From Cladophialophora immunda (taxonomy: Eukaryota; Ascomycota; Eurotiomycetes; Chaetothyriales; Herpotrichiellaceae), in the NCBI RefSeq assembly GCF_000835495.1, contig NW_015622546.1:622883-686882 (forward strand): 64,000 nt of DNA, read 5' to 3'. The notes under the pieces were generated by a model. The model saw only the letters and a program-made list of their open reading frames with translations. It was not told the DNA's origin and searched no databases. Shown piece by piece: positions 46,105-57,364 of this stretch; the first letter of the stretch is position 1, and every line of letters starts with the position of its first letter. A program made the translations under genes and the position numbers.

Positions 46105-47046
46105 GATTTGGAGAAACCGAGCATCTATACGTGAAAGCTCGCAGATAGGGGGACGCCGTGATGTAGAACGGTTGTGAAGAAAGATCGCTGACTGGTATTC
46201 TGAGTGGTAAGCATCATACTTATTGGTGTAAAGCTTTCTGATTTGTATGGCTGGGATCAGTATGCCCTCATAAGATGGACGGGCATGATCCATGTAGTAG
46301 CGTTGGAAACCTGCGTAAATCACGAGGCCGAGAGTGCTCTTTACCTATATCCCCTTTGACTACCGCAACGCAACGCGTGCTGGTGATGTCCTATAGCAGC
46401 ATATGGTGCAGCGCCGAAGTTGATACACAGATATTCCATCAATTACGAACTGGATGTACACCCTGCCGGATCACAGCTTGAGGAGCAGGGGTCCCATGAT
46501 GCGGAAGCCTTGGTTGCACAAAAGGTCCGAAGGATAGTGGAAGCCGGCAATTGCATTTCGCCCAGCGGCCGTCAGTACCATGTTGCGGTGAAGAAGTTCG
46601 GCAGCGTTAGAGAGCATCCCCAGACCGGACAGATCCCGGGCAAATGTAGCATCCGAGGTTCATCCCAAAGTGCCCGGTCTCGCTGACTTGGTCTGGAAAT
46701 CTCGGGCATCGCCTCTTTTGGAGGCTGTTTTCCGAAACGGCTTTTGAAGTCGCGGGTAAATTTCCTGCACCGAAGAATCCAACCAACGGTGGGGGCCACC
46801 CAGTCATTCACCCCTTCCTACATTGGTGCGGAAAGAAGCAGATGTTGATCTATGCTCATGGAGCGGGCTACCTCACTGATGGCGGCCACATGAGAGTCAC
46901 CCTTGGCACTTCTGTAACACTATTCAACATTCAGTCACAGAATTAACATATACCGTACGTAGTCCCGCTCCTAACACACGTTACCATTACTCTATCGCGT
47001 CTCACCGTCCTTTGACCCAAGTCAGGCGTCTTACCCGGTTGTCACG
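46105..47046. other. Gene-free region between P450-4 and P450-5, possible relic
   Basis: No complete gene. A plus-strand frame at 46420-46686 contains a moderately protein-like segment (EALVAQKVRRIVEAGNC) but has no partner exons that I can join. It may be a decayed gene or chance. Confidence 0.4.
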
Positions 47047-48983
47047 ATGACTGGCACTCAGCAACTGCTCTTGTTTGGCCTCGTGGGCATTGGATTCGTC
47101 CTTTATCGTCTCTCACGCATTGGGCAACGGCCATCGGGGCTGCCTCCTGGGCCGCCCACACAGCCGTTTTGGGGAAATATCAAGCAGGTAACAGCAGCTA
47201 CAAGCTTCCAGCAGTTGCTGTATGCTAAGAAAGCTTATTCTAGATGCCTAACAGAGATATGTACAAACAGTTCCAGCAGTGGGCTAATGAGTACGGACCA
47301 ATCTACAGCATCAAGTTAGGCGTGCAGACTATGATAGTGCTTTCAGATGGGAAAGGGGTCAAAGAACTGATTGACAAGAGGAGCACGTCGACGAACGAGC
47401 GTGGCTCACATTACATCGCCCACGACCTTCTCGGGGACGGTCAACGTATCTTACAAATGGTGCGTAGACGCGGATTGAATGGGGGACAAGGATTGCCATG
47501 AAACTAATGCTCTTCCAGCACTACGGGCCTGATTGGCGATTGTCACGCAAGCTGTACCATCGACTCTTGACTGCAGCCGCTGCCAAAACTTATCTCCCGT
47601 ACTGCTGAATCGAGAAACCCGGGACCAAAGTTGATACTGACAAGCTGCTAGATATCTCGAGCTTGAAAGCAAGAAAATGCTGTACGATCTGAGTACGAAC
47701 CCAGATAGTTTCTTGTACCATATCAAAAGGTAGTAACGCCCGTGTGAAGATGAGGCAAGGTGATTAAGGCTGATCACCTCCAGATATACCAACTCAATGG
47801 CTATGATGGTCACATACGGGTATGCGATTCCACTTCTACAACGGCTCGACTTTTGACAGTACAGCAGGAGACGTGTACCAGAGTATGATAATCCCACTAT
47901 GAGGGAGATCCTCAAGTCGTAGGTGTACCCTGCTCTCCCCTGTCCATCTCTAACTTGCGCCCCTACAGGCTGGAGAAGACGTCGAGTATCATCCAAGTCG
48001 CCTCGGCAGCCTTGGCCGATGCATATCCCATTTTGCAATGGGCACCAGCTTCGCTATTCCCCGCAAAGAGAAAGGCGATTGAGCACACCAAAACTGAAAT
48101 GTCCATCTACCTCCGACTGTGGAACCAGGTTAAGAAGTCCATGGCAGAGGGCACGCAAAAGCCCTGTTTTGCGGCCGATGTAGTTAGACTGCAAGAGAAA
48201 GAAGGTTTCACAGATCTGAGAGCCGCGTACGTTTCGAGCGGCTCCATGGAGGCGGGAACGGGAACCTCATCGAACAACCTACTTGGCTTCATTCAAGCGT
48301 TGATCCTGTTCCCGGAAGCTTTAAAGGAGGCGCAGCGAGAACTTGACCAAGTCGTAGGTGATGACCGGCCCCCTGTTTTGAGCGATCGCGAGAATCTCCC
48401 TTATCTTCGCAGCTGTGTGAAAGAGTCTTTGAGATGGATGCCTCCTGTTATCGTCGGAATCCCCCATTGCCTGTCCTGCGATGAGACATATATGGGTTAC
48501 AAATTGCCCAAGGGCGCCGAGCTTTTGATGAACGTTTGGACCCTCAACAACGATCCAGCGCGGTTCAAAGACCCGCGAACGTTCAACCCTGCTCGGTTCC
48601 TCCACGACGAGCAGACCTCTTTTGAAGCGGCTATCAATCCAGACCACGACCGACGAGATCATTATGCCTTTGGTGGTGGTCGCCGTCTCTGCCCGGGAAC
48701 CCACCTTGCCGACGATATCCTATTCCTCGCCATGTCAAAATTGGTATGGGCGTTCGACTTCAAGCCTGCCGTTATCAATGGCAAAGAAGTTCCTCCAACG
48801 CCGGAGCGATTCACCCAGACAGCTGTGGTCATGCCAGAGCCTTATCCAGCCACGATTGTGCCGAGGTCTGCCAAACGCGCAGCCATAATAAAGAAGGAGT
48901 GGGAACAAGCCAGAAACACCCTCCTTGACGAGGATTTGCAGTGGCGGGAGATTCCACATGGGATGAAGTTCACTGAGCTTTGA
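47047..48983 (+). CDS. Cytochrome P450 (P450-5), with unusual I-helix
   Basis: Seven exons (47047-47187, 47244-47459, 47519-47598, 47652-47729, 47784-47819, 47868-47918, 47969-48983) encode 538 residues. The anchor is LLLFGLVGIGFVLYRL and the hinge QRPSGLPPGPPT. ExxR is KESLRW and the haem loop is YAFGGGRRLCPG. The I-helix reads EAGTGTSSN: glycine replaces the acidic residue that normally precedes the conserved threonine, while the paralog P450-6 keeps EAGTDTTSN. This may alter proton delivery and so the reaction. Exon sizes are 141/216/80/78/36/51/1015 against 138/219/80/78/36/51/1012 in P450-6, so the two come from one duplication. Confidence 0.88.
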
Positions 48984-49467
48984 CCTTGGTACTCGACATG
49001 ACGTGAATTTCGGCTAAGTAATAGGGAGGCAATAAAGCTATTTCTTTACAACTGAGGTTAGATTCTCTGGCAGTCAGCACTTCCCAGAACCCGCGAATCG
49101 TGCGACAGCGAATAGCTTAGAAATCGTTTGTCCGTAGTCATGCGGGCTAACATCTTGTACATATTGAGCTCCAGCTGTGGCAGCTCCTCTCATGTCCAAT
49201 TTCGATTCAAGAAACAAACGATCTTCACTGTCATTGGATTCTCAACTCTACTTGTCCACGAAGCGCGGCAAAGAGATCGGCATGATGCCACACGAGGTAC
49301 ATATACGCAGGGAGCACTATTCAATCGACCTGCCCATTCTACCATCTCAAGACACCAACTCTCTCAGTTCTTTGAGAGAAATCCTTCCCAGCGGAGTGAG
49401 AATGTCAAAACGAACAGAACTATAGCATGATAACCTTCATATCGCATGAGAATAGCTGGACCCACAA
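48984..49467. other. Convergent region between P450-5 and the MFS gene
   Basis: Gene-free; 3' ends of two converging genes. No structure recognised. Confidence 0.45.
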
Positions 49468-51851
49468 TCAGACTGCTCCGTGGACATGAGCTTCTTGCTG
49501 CTCGACTTCTCCTTCCTTGCTGTAGTGGGTATCGTCATGGTGATGGTGGTGAAGCACGTTGCGAAGGTGGGAAGGTTGATGTTCTTTCAGATCAAGATCC
49601 AGCTGGTTGTTCATCTTGGGTCTGATGTCGTGCGTGTAATAGGATAGAACAACGGCTGTAACCCCTAGCGCAGCTCCAAGCCAGTAGATCGGTCTGCAAG
49701 CCGAGTGGTTAGCACTTTCATCGCGCAGGGTAAGTAAAAACATGAGAGTCGTTGGACTTACTTGAAAGCTTGGGCCCAAGAAAGCTTGCTTGCCATTTCC
49801 GCGGCCTGGATGATAGCCGCTGTCATTCCTGGGATCTCTGGGATATCCTGAAAATTTGAAGAAAAAATGTCCTGGAGAAGACGAGGGAATGAGTTTTCAG
49901 GGAGCCCCAAAGGTAGCGTGGCCGCCGCCAATCTCTGTGGCAGGTCTTGGGCTAGCCTTGTCGACAGTATGGAGGAATAGATAGAGACTGCACAGTGCCA
50001 TTAGATCCGACGAGCACGACTGTAAGATTCATGCAGTGATACTCACTTCCCAATGCGCCGGCAATGCCACGCATACTGCTCAGTATGCCCGTAACGACAC
50101 CAAGATGGTCCGAACTGACTGAGAACTGGATAATGACAATGATAGCAATCTCCAAAAGGCCTACACCGGTCCCGTATAAAAAGGCATACGCCAGTGCCTT
50201 GTTGAGATCATCTGGCCCGAGAGTCGACAGAAGCCCCGTGAAGACGGTGTATAGGCAAGCGCACCCGACTAGATAATAGTTTGTAGGCTTCCACCATCGA
50301 ATCGTAGCCGTCAGCACGCCTCCAAATACGGTACTGAAAGTCAGGGGCAACGTGTACAGCCCGATCTTAACAGTGTCTGTTGTGTAGAGACTGGCAATTT
50401 GGATGGGCCAAAAAGTCAGCGACGACATCAGAGGCATCGACGCAACGAAGCAGATGAGAATGACGTTGGTGAATCTGTAAACTCATCTTAGTACGTCCAG
50501 TCCGTGCGAAGAGTGTCGACTGACCCTTTCATATCCTTGAATAGGAATGGTGGAAATAGAGGGTTCTTGGTTCCATAGACCTCTTGCTCAATTGTCAGCT
50601 TGGTTTTCAACCTTTAACCAGCCAAAATACCTCACCCCAAAACCCGCATGCCCCGAGCAGAGCTCCGCCACAGATCATCGGGGTTAGAACCGCAGCTGAA
50701 CTCCAGGAGTACTTGCTACCGGCCCAAGAGACGCCCACTAGGAAGACTGTGAGGCCCAGCTGGATAAATGTTAGCAAAGTCTACATCCTCCTTTTTCATA
50801 CGCCAGGTACTTACCGCAAAAAGTATCAAACCAAAAAAGTCAATCTTCTTCAGCAGCTGCTGTGGTGAGAGCTCCCGATACGGTTTGGGCTGATTAACAG
50901 AGTAAGCTATATGACCTCGCAGGTCGAAGGTGTCTGGTGATGACGGTCCCCTACTGACCGGATGATAGAAAGCAGCTAGCAGGACGAAAGCGACGACATC
51001 GATGATGATAGCCACGTAGTAGATCCACCGCCAACTCAGTCGTTCAACGATGATATGGGCGACATATGGCCCGAGGCCGGCGAATGGCGCGGAGACGAAA
51101 TTGACCGATGCTATTTATATTGAGGCCAGTCAATAGACCAACTTTGGTGATGTTTGAGATGGCCGGGGTAGGCTCATACCTAGCGCCACACCTCTATACT
51201 TATTTGGATAGATTTCTGAGATTCCCGCAAGGATCATTTGATGCATGGCCGTCCCAATACCAAGGACGGTGTTGGCAAAGATCAGCACAGGAATACTCTG
51301 AGCAGTGCATGCAATGATGGACCCAACCACGGAAAAGGTCAGGCCGATCAGGAAGAAGTATCGTCGGCCAAAGGTGTCGGAAAGAGACCCTAGAAGAGGA
51401 CACAATCAGGCCTGTGCAGCACGATGTTCCCAGAGACGCAGTTCGTGGCTTACCAGCAATAGGCCAAATCACGGCTATGCCAATGGTAATCACAATGATC
51501 GCCCAGGTGTAGTTGGAATCAGGACCTATGGGTTCAGTCATTCGACATGCTCAAAAGACCGGCGCGTTACACTTACCAATATCAGCGTTGACATAGGTGA
51601 TGATACCAGAGAGGAGATTGAAGGTGCATTGCCAGGCACACCACGCAAGCCAGAACGCCTTGTACCCGGTTATCATACTATTTGGGTCCAGCCGGCTGGG
51701 AAATAGATCAACATACCACAGTCACAGGAATCACACGCCAATTGAGATGAGGTTCGGGAATCGGTTCCTCAACCTGGTTGCTGATGCTTTCGCTGCCTCG
51801 CACTTGGTCTATTCTCTCCACTTCTTCCGAAGTTGTTTTGATGGAATGCAT
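49468..51851 (-). CDS. MFS transporter, TRI12-type
   Basis: Eleven exons (51717-51851, 51577-51658, 51454-51525, 51180-51389, 50959-51110, 50889-50815, 50636-50759, 50525-50582, 50047-50474, 49762-49987, 49468-49693) encode 595 residues with about 14 membrane segments. The loop after helix 2 has the MFS motif GSLSDTFGRR, and YHPPKP after helix 6 is typical of the fungal TRI12/siderophore branch of drug:H+ antiporters. The intron that creates YHPPKP (50890-50958) is in frame if left unspliced, but removal restores the family motif. The tail is histidine-rich (HHHHHDD). Probably a plasma-membrane carrier for the substrate or a toxic intermediate; direction unknown. CGG-N5-CGG lies 254 bp upstream. 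Confidence 0.86.
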
Positions 51852-53209
51852 GTGTGCGTCCAAATCGACTATATGGTGTGCGTTTTCACGCTGAAGGATT
51901 AGAACAGGGGGGCAATAATACAGGCCAGGACCTGGCTGTCAGGGGAATTCGATCATATTTTGACCATATATGGTCCCATGGATCACGGCGTGCGCACGAA
52001 GTCTCGCTTTACAACCTGCCTGGCCGAGCAGATCAGAACGGCAATATACACGAGCAAATGCTGTTGCTTCTATGGAAAGGAGCGGTATCTGTACGGCCAC
52101 TGACCCGGGGCTCCGGGTTCAAACCCTGGAGCCGAGATCTGTTCACTAGTGCGTAAGCATATTCCTGGGGGACGACTTTGGACCATCTTTTTGGGAGTCT
52201 CTCGCCGGAAAAAAGACCAAATTCAGACGGTCCGGGTGACTGAAGGAGACATGGAAGGTCACTCATGGCGCCGCCGGTCAATTGAGCGCAGTCCACTTCC
52301 CGAAATGGCAGCGAGATTAGTTGACATGGACGTGGGATGCTTCAGCTTCCCCCTTCACTTCAGCCAACGCTACGCTTTGTTGAGCTTCCACCGTCAATGC
52401 ACACTGGTAATTTCGCGAATTGCAGACCAAGCCCATTCCAATGTCAAAGGCGAATTTTTTCCGGGCGATGGATGCCGTGAGCAAACGTGCCCCCATGGGG
52501 AGGTCGGTGCTTACGGTGGCAGCGACAGCAGGATCAAGCTAGCAGATCCCCATCGACAGCGCACCGAACATCGGATTGGATCCGTGACCGGGCCAGTGGT
52601 GCTGTGCGTAGAGCCAAACGAGAAGACGAATGAAGCCCACGCAAAAGCTCATAATAGACAACTCTGGTGCGTTGGTCAGACTGCCTTGCTGCAGGAAGTA
52701 GGTTTGATACGTGTGACGAGATGAAGACCGAGGGTTGGCGAAGATTGCCGAAAAAACAGGCTGCAGGTATTTCTTAAGACGCGTGAAATGCCTCAGACGT
52801 CCATCGACGCAAAACTTTGCGCTCGTAAAACCTGCAAATCTGCCTCTGTCCACAAGTTCTTATTATCTAAAGGATTGCGGATCGACGTTAGACGAAAAGA
52901 GGGCAAATCGTTATTTCCTCTCGGGACTGACTCCAAGGGTGCGCAAACCGTACAATGCTGAGTTACATGCATCACAGACTCTCTCCTTTCCACACCTTCC
53001 AAAACACCAGCGATGGACTTATCGAGCCCATGTTGTAAATTGGCCACGGAGACATGTGTTTGATCAGCCAGGCCGGGCCCTATCCACGGCTTGAACACCT
53101 GGGCCTAAGTTGGCTTCCATGGACCTTTCTCAATAGCATTTTTCCCAATCTCCGAAGCATACCTGGGCATTTCTGCTGGTCGCCGTGGGACAAGGTCGTC
53201 ACGGATTCG
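51852..53209. other. 1.36-kb region with no intact gene, possible gene remains
   Basis: Upstream of the MFS start and beyond the 3' end of P450-6. It has the CCGGGGCTCCGGG element at 52105-52117. Minus-strand frames near 52955-53098 (GPGLADQTHVSVANLQHGLD) and near 52450-52560 (TDLPMGARLLTASIARKKFA) look protein-like but cannot be joined into a gene; a decayed enzyme or transporter gene is possible. The 191-codon plus-strand frame at 52149-52724 looks like chance. Confidence 0.4.
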
Positions 53210-55202
53210 TCATAGGTAGAACTTTAGTTCGTCCGGAACTACCTTCCACTGCATCTCATCATCCAGAAGTTGTCTGGCCTCGTCCCAGAGCCTCTTGATC
53301 TTCTCTGCCTTCGCGGACGATCTTGGCTCAAACCTCGCTGGGAAGGGTACAGGCATTGATACCAGTCCGGGGGTTCTCAGTAGTGGATCAGGTAGGATCG
53401 GCTGCCCTGTCAACTTGTTGGTGGCCGGGGTGATTTTGAAACCCCATAGGAGTCGTGAAATGCCTATGAATAGGGTGAGATCTGCGAGATGGATGCCTGC
53501 ACAGATACGACGCCCCGCGCCAAAGGTAAAGTGATCACGTTTGGACACATCTGGGTTTTGGGAAGCTTCGAATGATGACTGCGCATCGTTCTGATATCGT
53601 GCCGGGTTGAACTGTCGAGGATCTTGGTAGATGTCAGGATTGTTGTTGACGGCCCAGGCGTTGACCAAAATCTCGGCGGACTTGGGAATACGATACCCGT
53701 GATACATTTCATCGGAAAAAGTTGCGTGTGGAACGATCAGGGTGGTAGTAGGGGACCATCGAAGGGTCTCCTTTATGCAGCCCCTAATGTATGGCAACTT
53801 GTCCCAGTCGGACATCGATGGTATACGGTCACCTAAGACGCGAGATAGCTCTTCCTGAGCCTTTCGTTGGACCTCGGGGAAGAGCACCATGGCTTGAATG
53901 AAGGCCAAGATGGTGTTAGAAGTGGTGTCGGTGCCAGCTTCCAGTGAGCCACCCGAGATATAGGCGCCGAATCGGTCGTTGAATTCTTCTTTTGCCTGCT
54001 CGCGCAACATTTGCACCGTGAAACACGGTTTCTGGGTGCCATCGGCTAGTCTCTGCTTGACCTGGTTCCATAATCGCAAGTAGAACGCTTCCTCCCGTTT
54101 GGTGTGCTCTACGGCCGTCTTTACACCTGGTAACAGCCACCGAGGAAGCTTGCGGAAAATCGGATAAGCATCAGGAAGGTTGGCAGCACTTGATTGAATT
54201 ATAGTTGTGGTCATTTCTAAACTTTTTGATTGCTTAAGTCGTCCGCGGTGATATTGGGAGTGTTTAATATACTTACATCTGGAGATATTCCATCATTTCA
54301 GGGTCATCGTAGTGTGGAGTGCGCCTCCTGCAACATGGTCAGCAAGAAACTCCCGATCAGAGAACTCTAAACGAACCCGTATGTCATCATCATGGTGAGG
54401 GAGTTTGTATACCTAGGGTGAATCCTGTCGTGAGCGACCTGTCATCAAACCCTGGATGCCGGGTGAAGATACCTCTTGGTGTGGCGAAGGAAGTGGTCTG
54501 GGTTCATCAGAATGTCATAGTTCATCTTCTTATTTTCGAGTTCAATATACCTGATTCTCAAGTCAGTACATGTGAGAGCCTCTTGGAAGAAAAGAGTTTG
54601 GAAGAGCAGGTGTGCTCTGCTGCAGGGGGTGACACGTCAAGACGTACGGCATGTAGGATCGCGTGAGGCTGATGCTTAATAACTTGTGGTACATCTTCCT
54701 TTGCTTCTGCCATACTTTGCCATATGGCTTGAAGCAGCGAATCAGTACTGTGCACCGTCTCTGTTACAGCTTTCGCAGCAGAGATAGCCCTACCTGCAGC
54801 AGAATTCGCTCTCCATAACTTAGAATTTCGTGGCCAATATAGCGGTCGCTGCGGTCATTCGTGGCTGGCGCGCGCTTGTCAAGAAGTTCTTTGACTTCCG
54901 TATTGCCCGAAAGCACTATCATGACTTTTCCTGCCCCTATTATCAGGCTGTAGATTGGCCCATAGATCTTGGACCATTTCTCGAGTTGCAAGTGTGCATC
55001 CTTCGTGGGCATCTAAATTCTCATCAATCACCCGCACCATGGAATGCGATAACTCTGGACCTACCTGCAGAAGATTACCGAAGACAGCATTGGTAGGAGG
55101 GCCTGGGGGATAATCCTTCGGGCGCCTACCTATGAGCGAGATCCTGTACAGAATGGTTGCGAGCCCGACGACGCCGAGCACGACAGGGAGGCTATATGCC
55201 AT
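53210..55202 (-). CDS. Cytochrome P450 (P450-6)
   Basis: Seven exons (55065-55202, 54794-55012, 54648-54727, 54473-54550, 54377-54412, 54277-54327, 53210-54221) encode 537 residues. Anchor VVLGVVGLATILYRI, hinge RRPKDYPPGPPT, I-helix SLEAGTDTTSN, ExxR KETLRW, haem loop FTFGAGRRICAG. The acceptor of the last exon is the AG at 54222-54223 (CAAAAAG); it restores ILEMTTTIIQ, matching P450-5. The pair P450-5/P450-6 has identical intron positions but lies 4 kb apart in opposite orientation with the MFS gene between. CCGGGT at 55431-55436 is 229 bp upstream. Substrate unknown. Confidence 0.88.
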
Positions 55203-55883
55203 TGTGCAAATGCTTTAAGACGGATAGTATAGTCTTACAGATGGGAAGCCAAAGTGCACAGAAATATTTGCATAAGACGAGGTGCCAGATAGGAACAAAC
55301 AAGTACAATCCAGACAACTCGGTAGAGCTGATACATTCACGCGGAGGTTGGAGCGCTAGCCAGATGGAGCTGCGGTCTGCATTGGGAAACCTGGAGTCGG
55401 CAAAAACACCAGAATGCAGTGTGGAGGTGGCCGGGTATAAGCTGCTTAGATTTGAAAGGTCCAACGCTCGGAGTTAAAATTGCCACGGCTTGTGCCTTGC
55501 ATTGAACGACCGATGCAATCTTTCGGGGAGACTCACAGTGGTAGACTTTTCCAGGCAAAGACCCTCATTGAAAAGTCCGAGGGTGCAGTCAAATCCCTTT
55601 TTCAGCATAAATCAAACTGACACCAACCTGCAGTTTCATTGGCTCGCAGAGAATCCGCTGGCTTGCAGAGAATCGTGAGGCCATGCTGGACGGCAAATTC
55701 CACAGGCGTAGTCTGTTCTACACTCTGGTGCTCATCTGCTTTCATTGTTACCCAATATATTGATCAAAGGTCATCCCGTCAAAGTCGAGCTCGACTGGTA
55801 GACTCTAATCAAGAACTCTCACATCATAATCGGCAACTGTCTCCGCAATGTCACGACCATGGGACAACCAACCATCTGGTGTT
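55203..55883. promoter_or_regulatory. Divergent promoter between P450-6 and the MDR gene
   Basis: A 681-bp region with CCGGGT at 55431-55436. No exon supported. Confidence 0.5.
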
Positions 55884-56957
55884 ATGAAGGCATTGGTCCT
55901 CACTTCACCAGGAGAAGAACCCCCTTCAGCCTGTTTCACGTACACAGAGTCTTACCCTAAGCCCACTCTTCCTGGACCAGGCTGGGTACTTGTTCGCATA
56001 CGAGGCACAGGCATCAATCGTGCGGAACTTCGAGGTCGCGCCAACCAACCCGCGTTCCCTGGAGAATTCAATCTATGGCAAAAGTACTATCACCCAGACC
56101 CACCTAAGATTCTAGGCGAAGAGTTGGTCGGTGAGATCGTCGAGGCGGCGGATGACACCCCGTTCAAACCGGGAGAGAAGGTCATTTCTACCCACGCTGG
56201 CGGCGGCAAAGCATTTGACGGATCATATGCCGAATATGCAATCTGCCATTCACGTCGAGTCTATCACCTACCGCAAGAAACCACTGTCAGCTGGGATCAG
56301 TTGGGGGCGTTAGGAATGAGCTACCTGACCGCCTATGGAATGGTCATGATGTCCGGGAGATTAGGCGATAAACCCCAAGGCTCGTCCGTCATCGTCCATG
56401 GAGCCACTTCATCGGTCGGCATTTTCGCCCTCCTCATTGCGAAAGACCATGGTGCCACAGTGATTGCGACAACACGTCAATCAAAGAAGTTTGACAAACT
56501 CAAAAATTGCGGCGCAGACTATACGCTCTTGGAGTCGGATCTTGATGTAAAAATTCCCCAGATTTTGCCCGACGGTGCAGATCTTGTCGTCGAACTTGTC
56601 GGGGCGGACCAAGCCGTGCGCGCTCTTGGATGGACGGCATTGTTCGGCAGTGTCGTTGTTTCAGGCGTGCTGAACTCGTCGGCCGTCATTGAGGCATTTT
56701 CTCCGTTTCTCATACCAACCACTCGCAACCTGACGTTCTACTCAGTCGCCAATGATGGCGCGGGCGATCACGATGCCGGCGCTCGGCACAGTGACCTTGA
56801 ACCAGTATTCGCATATGCTGTGAAGAACATTGAAAACGGGAAGTGGGAAAAGGAGCAATTCATAGACAGTGTCTACCATCTCCCTGACATAGGGATAGCT
56901 CATGAGCGTGCTGAAAAGAATGAGGCAACTGGAAAGCTTGTCGTGTTGGTCCCGTAG
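55884..56957 (+). CDS. Quinone oxidoreductase-type medium-chain dehydrogenase/reductase
   Basis: A single-exon gene of 357 residues from MKALVLTSPG at 55884; an in-frame ATG at 55848 would add 12 residues. The N-terminal GroES-like domain contains GTGINRAELRGR and GEELVGEIVEA; the nucleotide-binding motif is VHGATSSVGIFA. It lacks the cysteines of zinc-dependent alcohol dehydrogenases, so it belongs to the zinc-free NADPH:quinone oxidoreductase/enoyl reductase group. It may reduce a quinone or an enone formed during ring oxidation. Divergent to P450-6, suggesting joint control. Confidence 0.86.
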   Translation: MKALVLTSPGEEPPSACFTYTESYPKPTLPGPGWVLVRIRGTGINRAELRGRANQPAFPGEFNLWQKYYHPDPPKILGEELVGEIVEAADDTPFKPGEKVISTHAGGGKAFDGSYAEYAICHSRRVYHLPQETTVSWDQLGALGMSYLTAYGMVMMSGRLGDKPQGSSVIVHGATSSVGIFALLIAKDHGATVIATTRQSKKFDKLKNCGADYTLLESDLDVKIPQILPDGADLVVELVGADQAVRALGWTALFGSVVVSGVLNSSAVIEAFSPFLIPTTRNLTFYSVANDGAGDHDAGARHSDLEPVFAYAVKNIENGKWEKEQFIDSVYHLPDIGIAHERAEKNEATGKLVVLVP

Positions 56958-57364
56958 AGTGCCCAGTTCTGGTGGTCCTCTCAATTGTTGTAGACATCGC
57001 TGAGCTGTTCTAACTTTTATTCATGCCAAAGACATTCCACAGACCCTCTTGTTTTTCAATCTTTGAAAATCAAATTTCATCTCAATCCCGTGAGCTCAGC
57101 AGTCAGTGCAGTCGCCTGTCAGGGGCGTTAAGAGGCAATCGGTGTAGTGCAAGACATGCTCGTTCTCCAGTGTCCTGTGACTTTGCATACCGCGTTCGAC
57201 CGACATTTTGAGGGAAGATGAACTACGCTGACCGGTAAAACACTGCTGAATACGAGATCACCCCAACGCTAATACAATGGCTAGGAAGTCAAAAAGCGAG
57301 GCTCTTCCCGGACTACATATGTCCAAGCCTTAAATAGTAGCTGTTTCTCGATCATGCAGCTCTT
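56958..57364. other. Convergent region between the MDR and dioxygenase genes
   Basis: Gene-free 407-bp stretch with two converging 3' ends. Nothing else recognised. Confidence 0.5.

Noticed and set aside
52079..52140. tRNA-like T-arm (CCGGGTTCAAACCCTGG)
   Set aside because: The stem and TTCAAAC loop look like a T-arm, but no matching acceptor strand, D-arm or anticodon arm lies upstream in either direction. The palindrome is better read as part of a CGG-repeat element.
52149..52724. 191-codon plus-strand open frame
   Set aside because: Composition is rich in Arg, His, Ser and Gln with no domain, and protein-like fragments lie on the opposite strand. Most likely chance.
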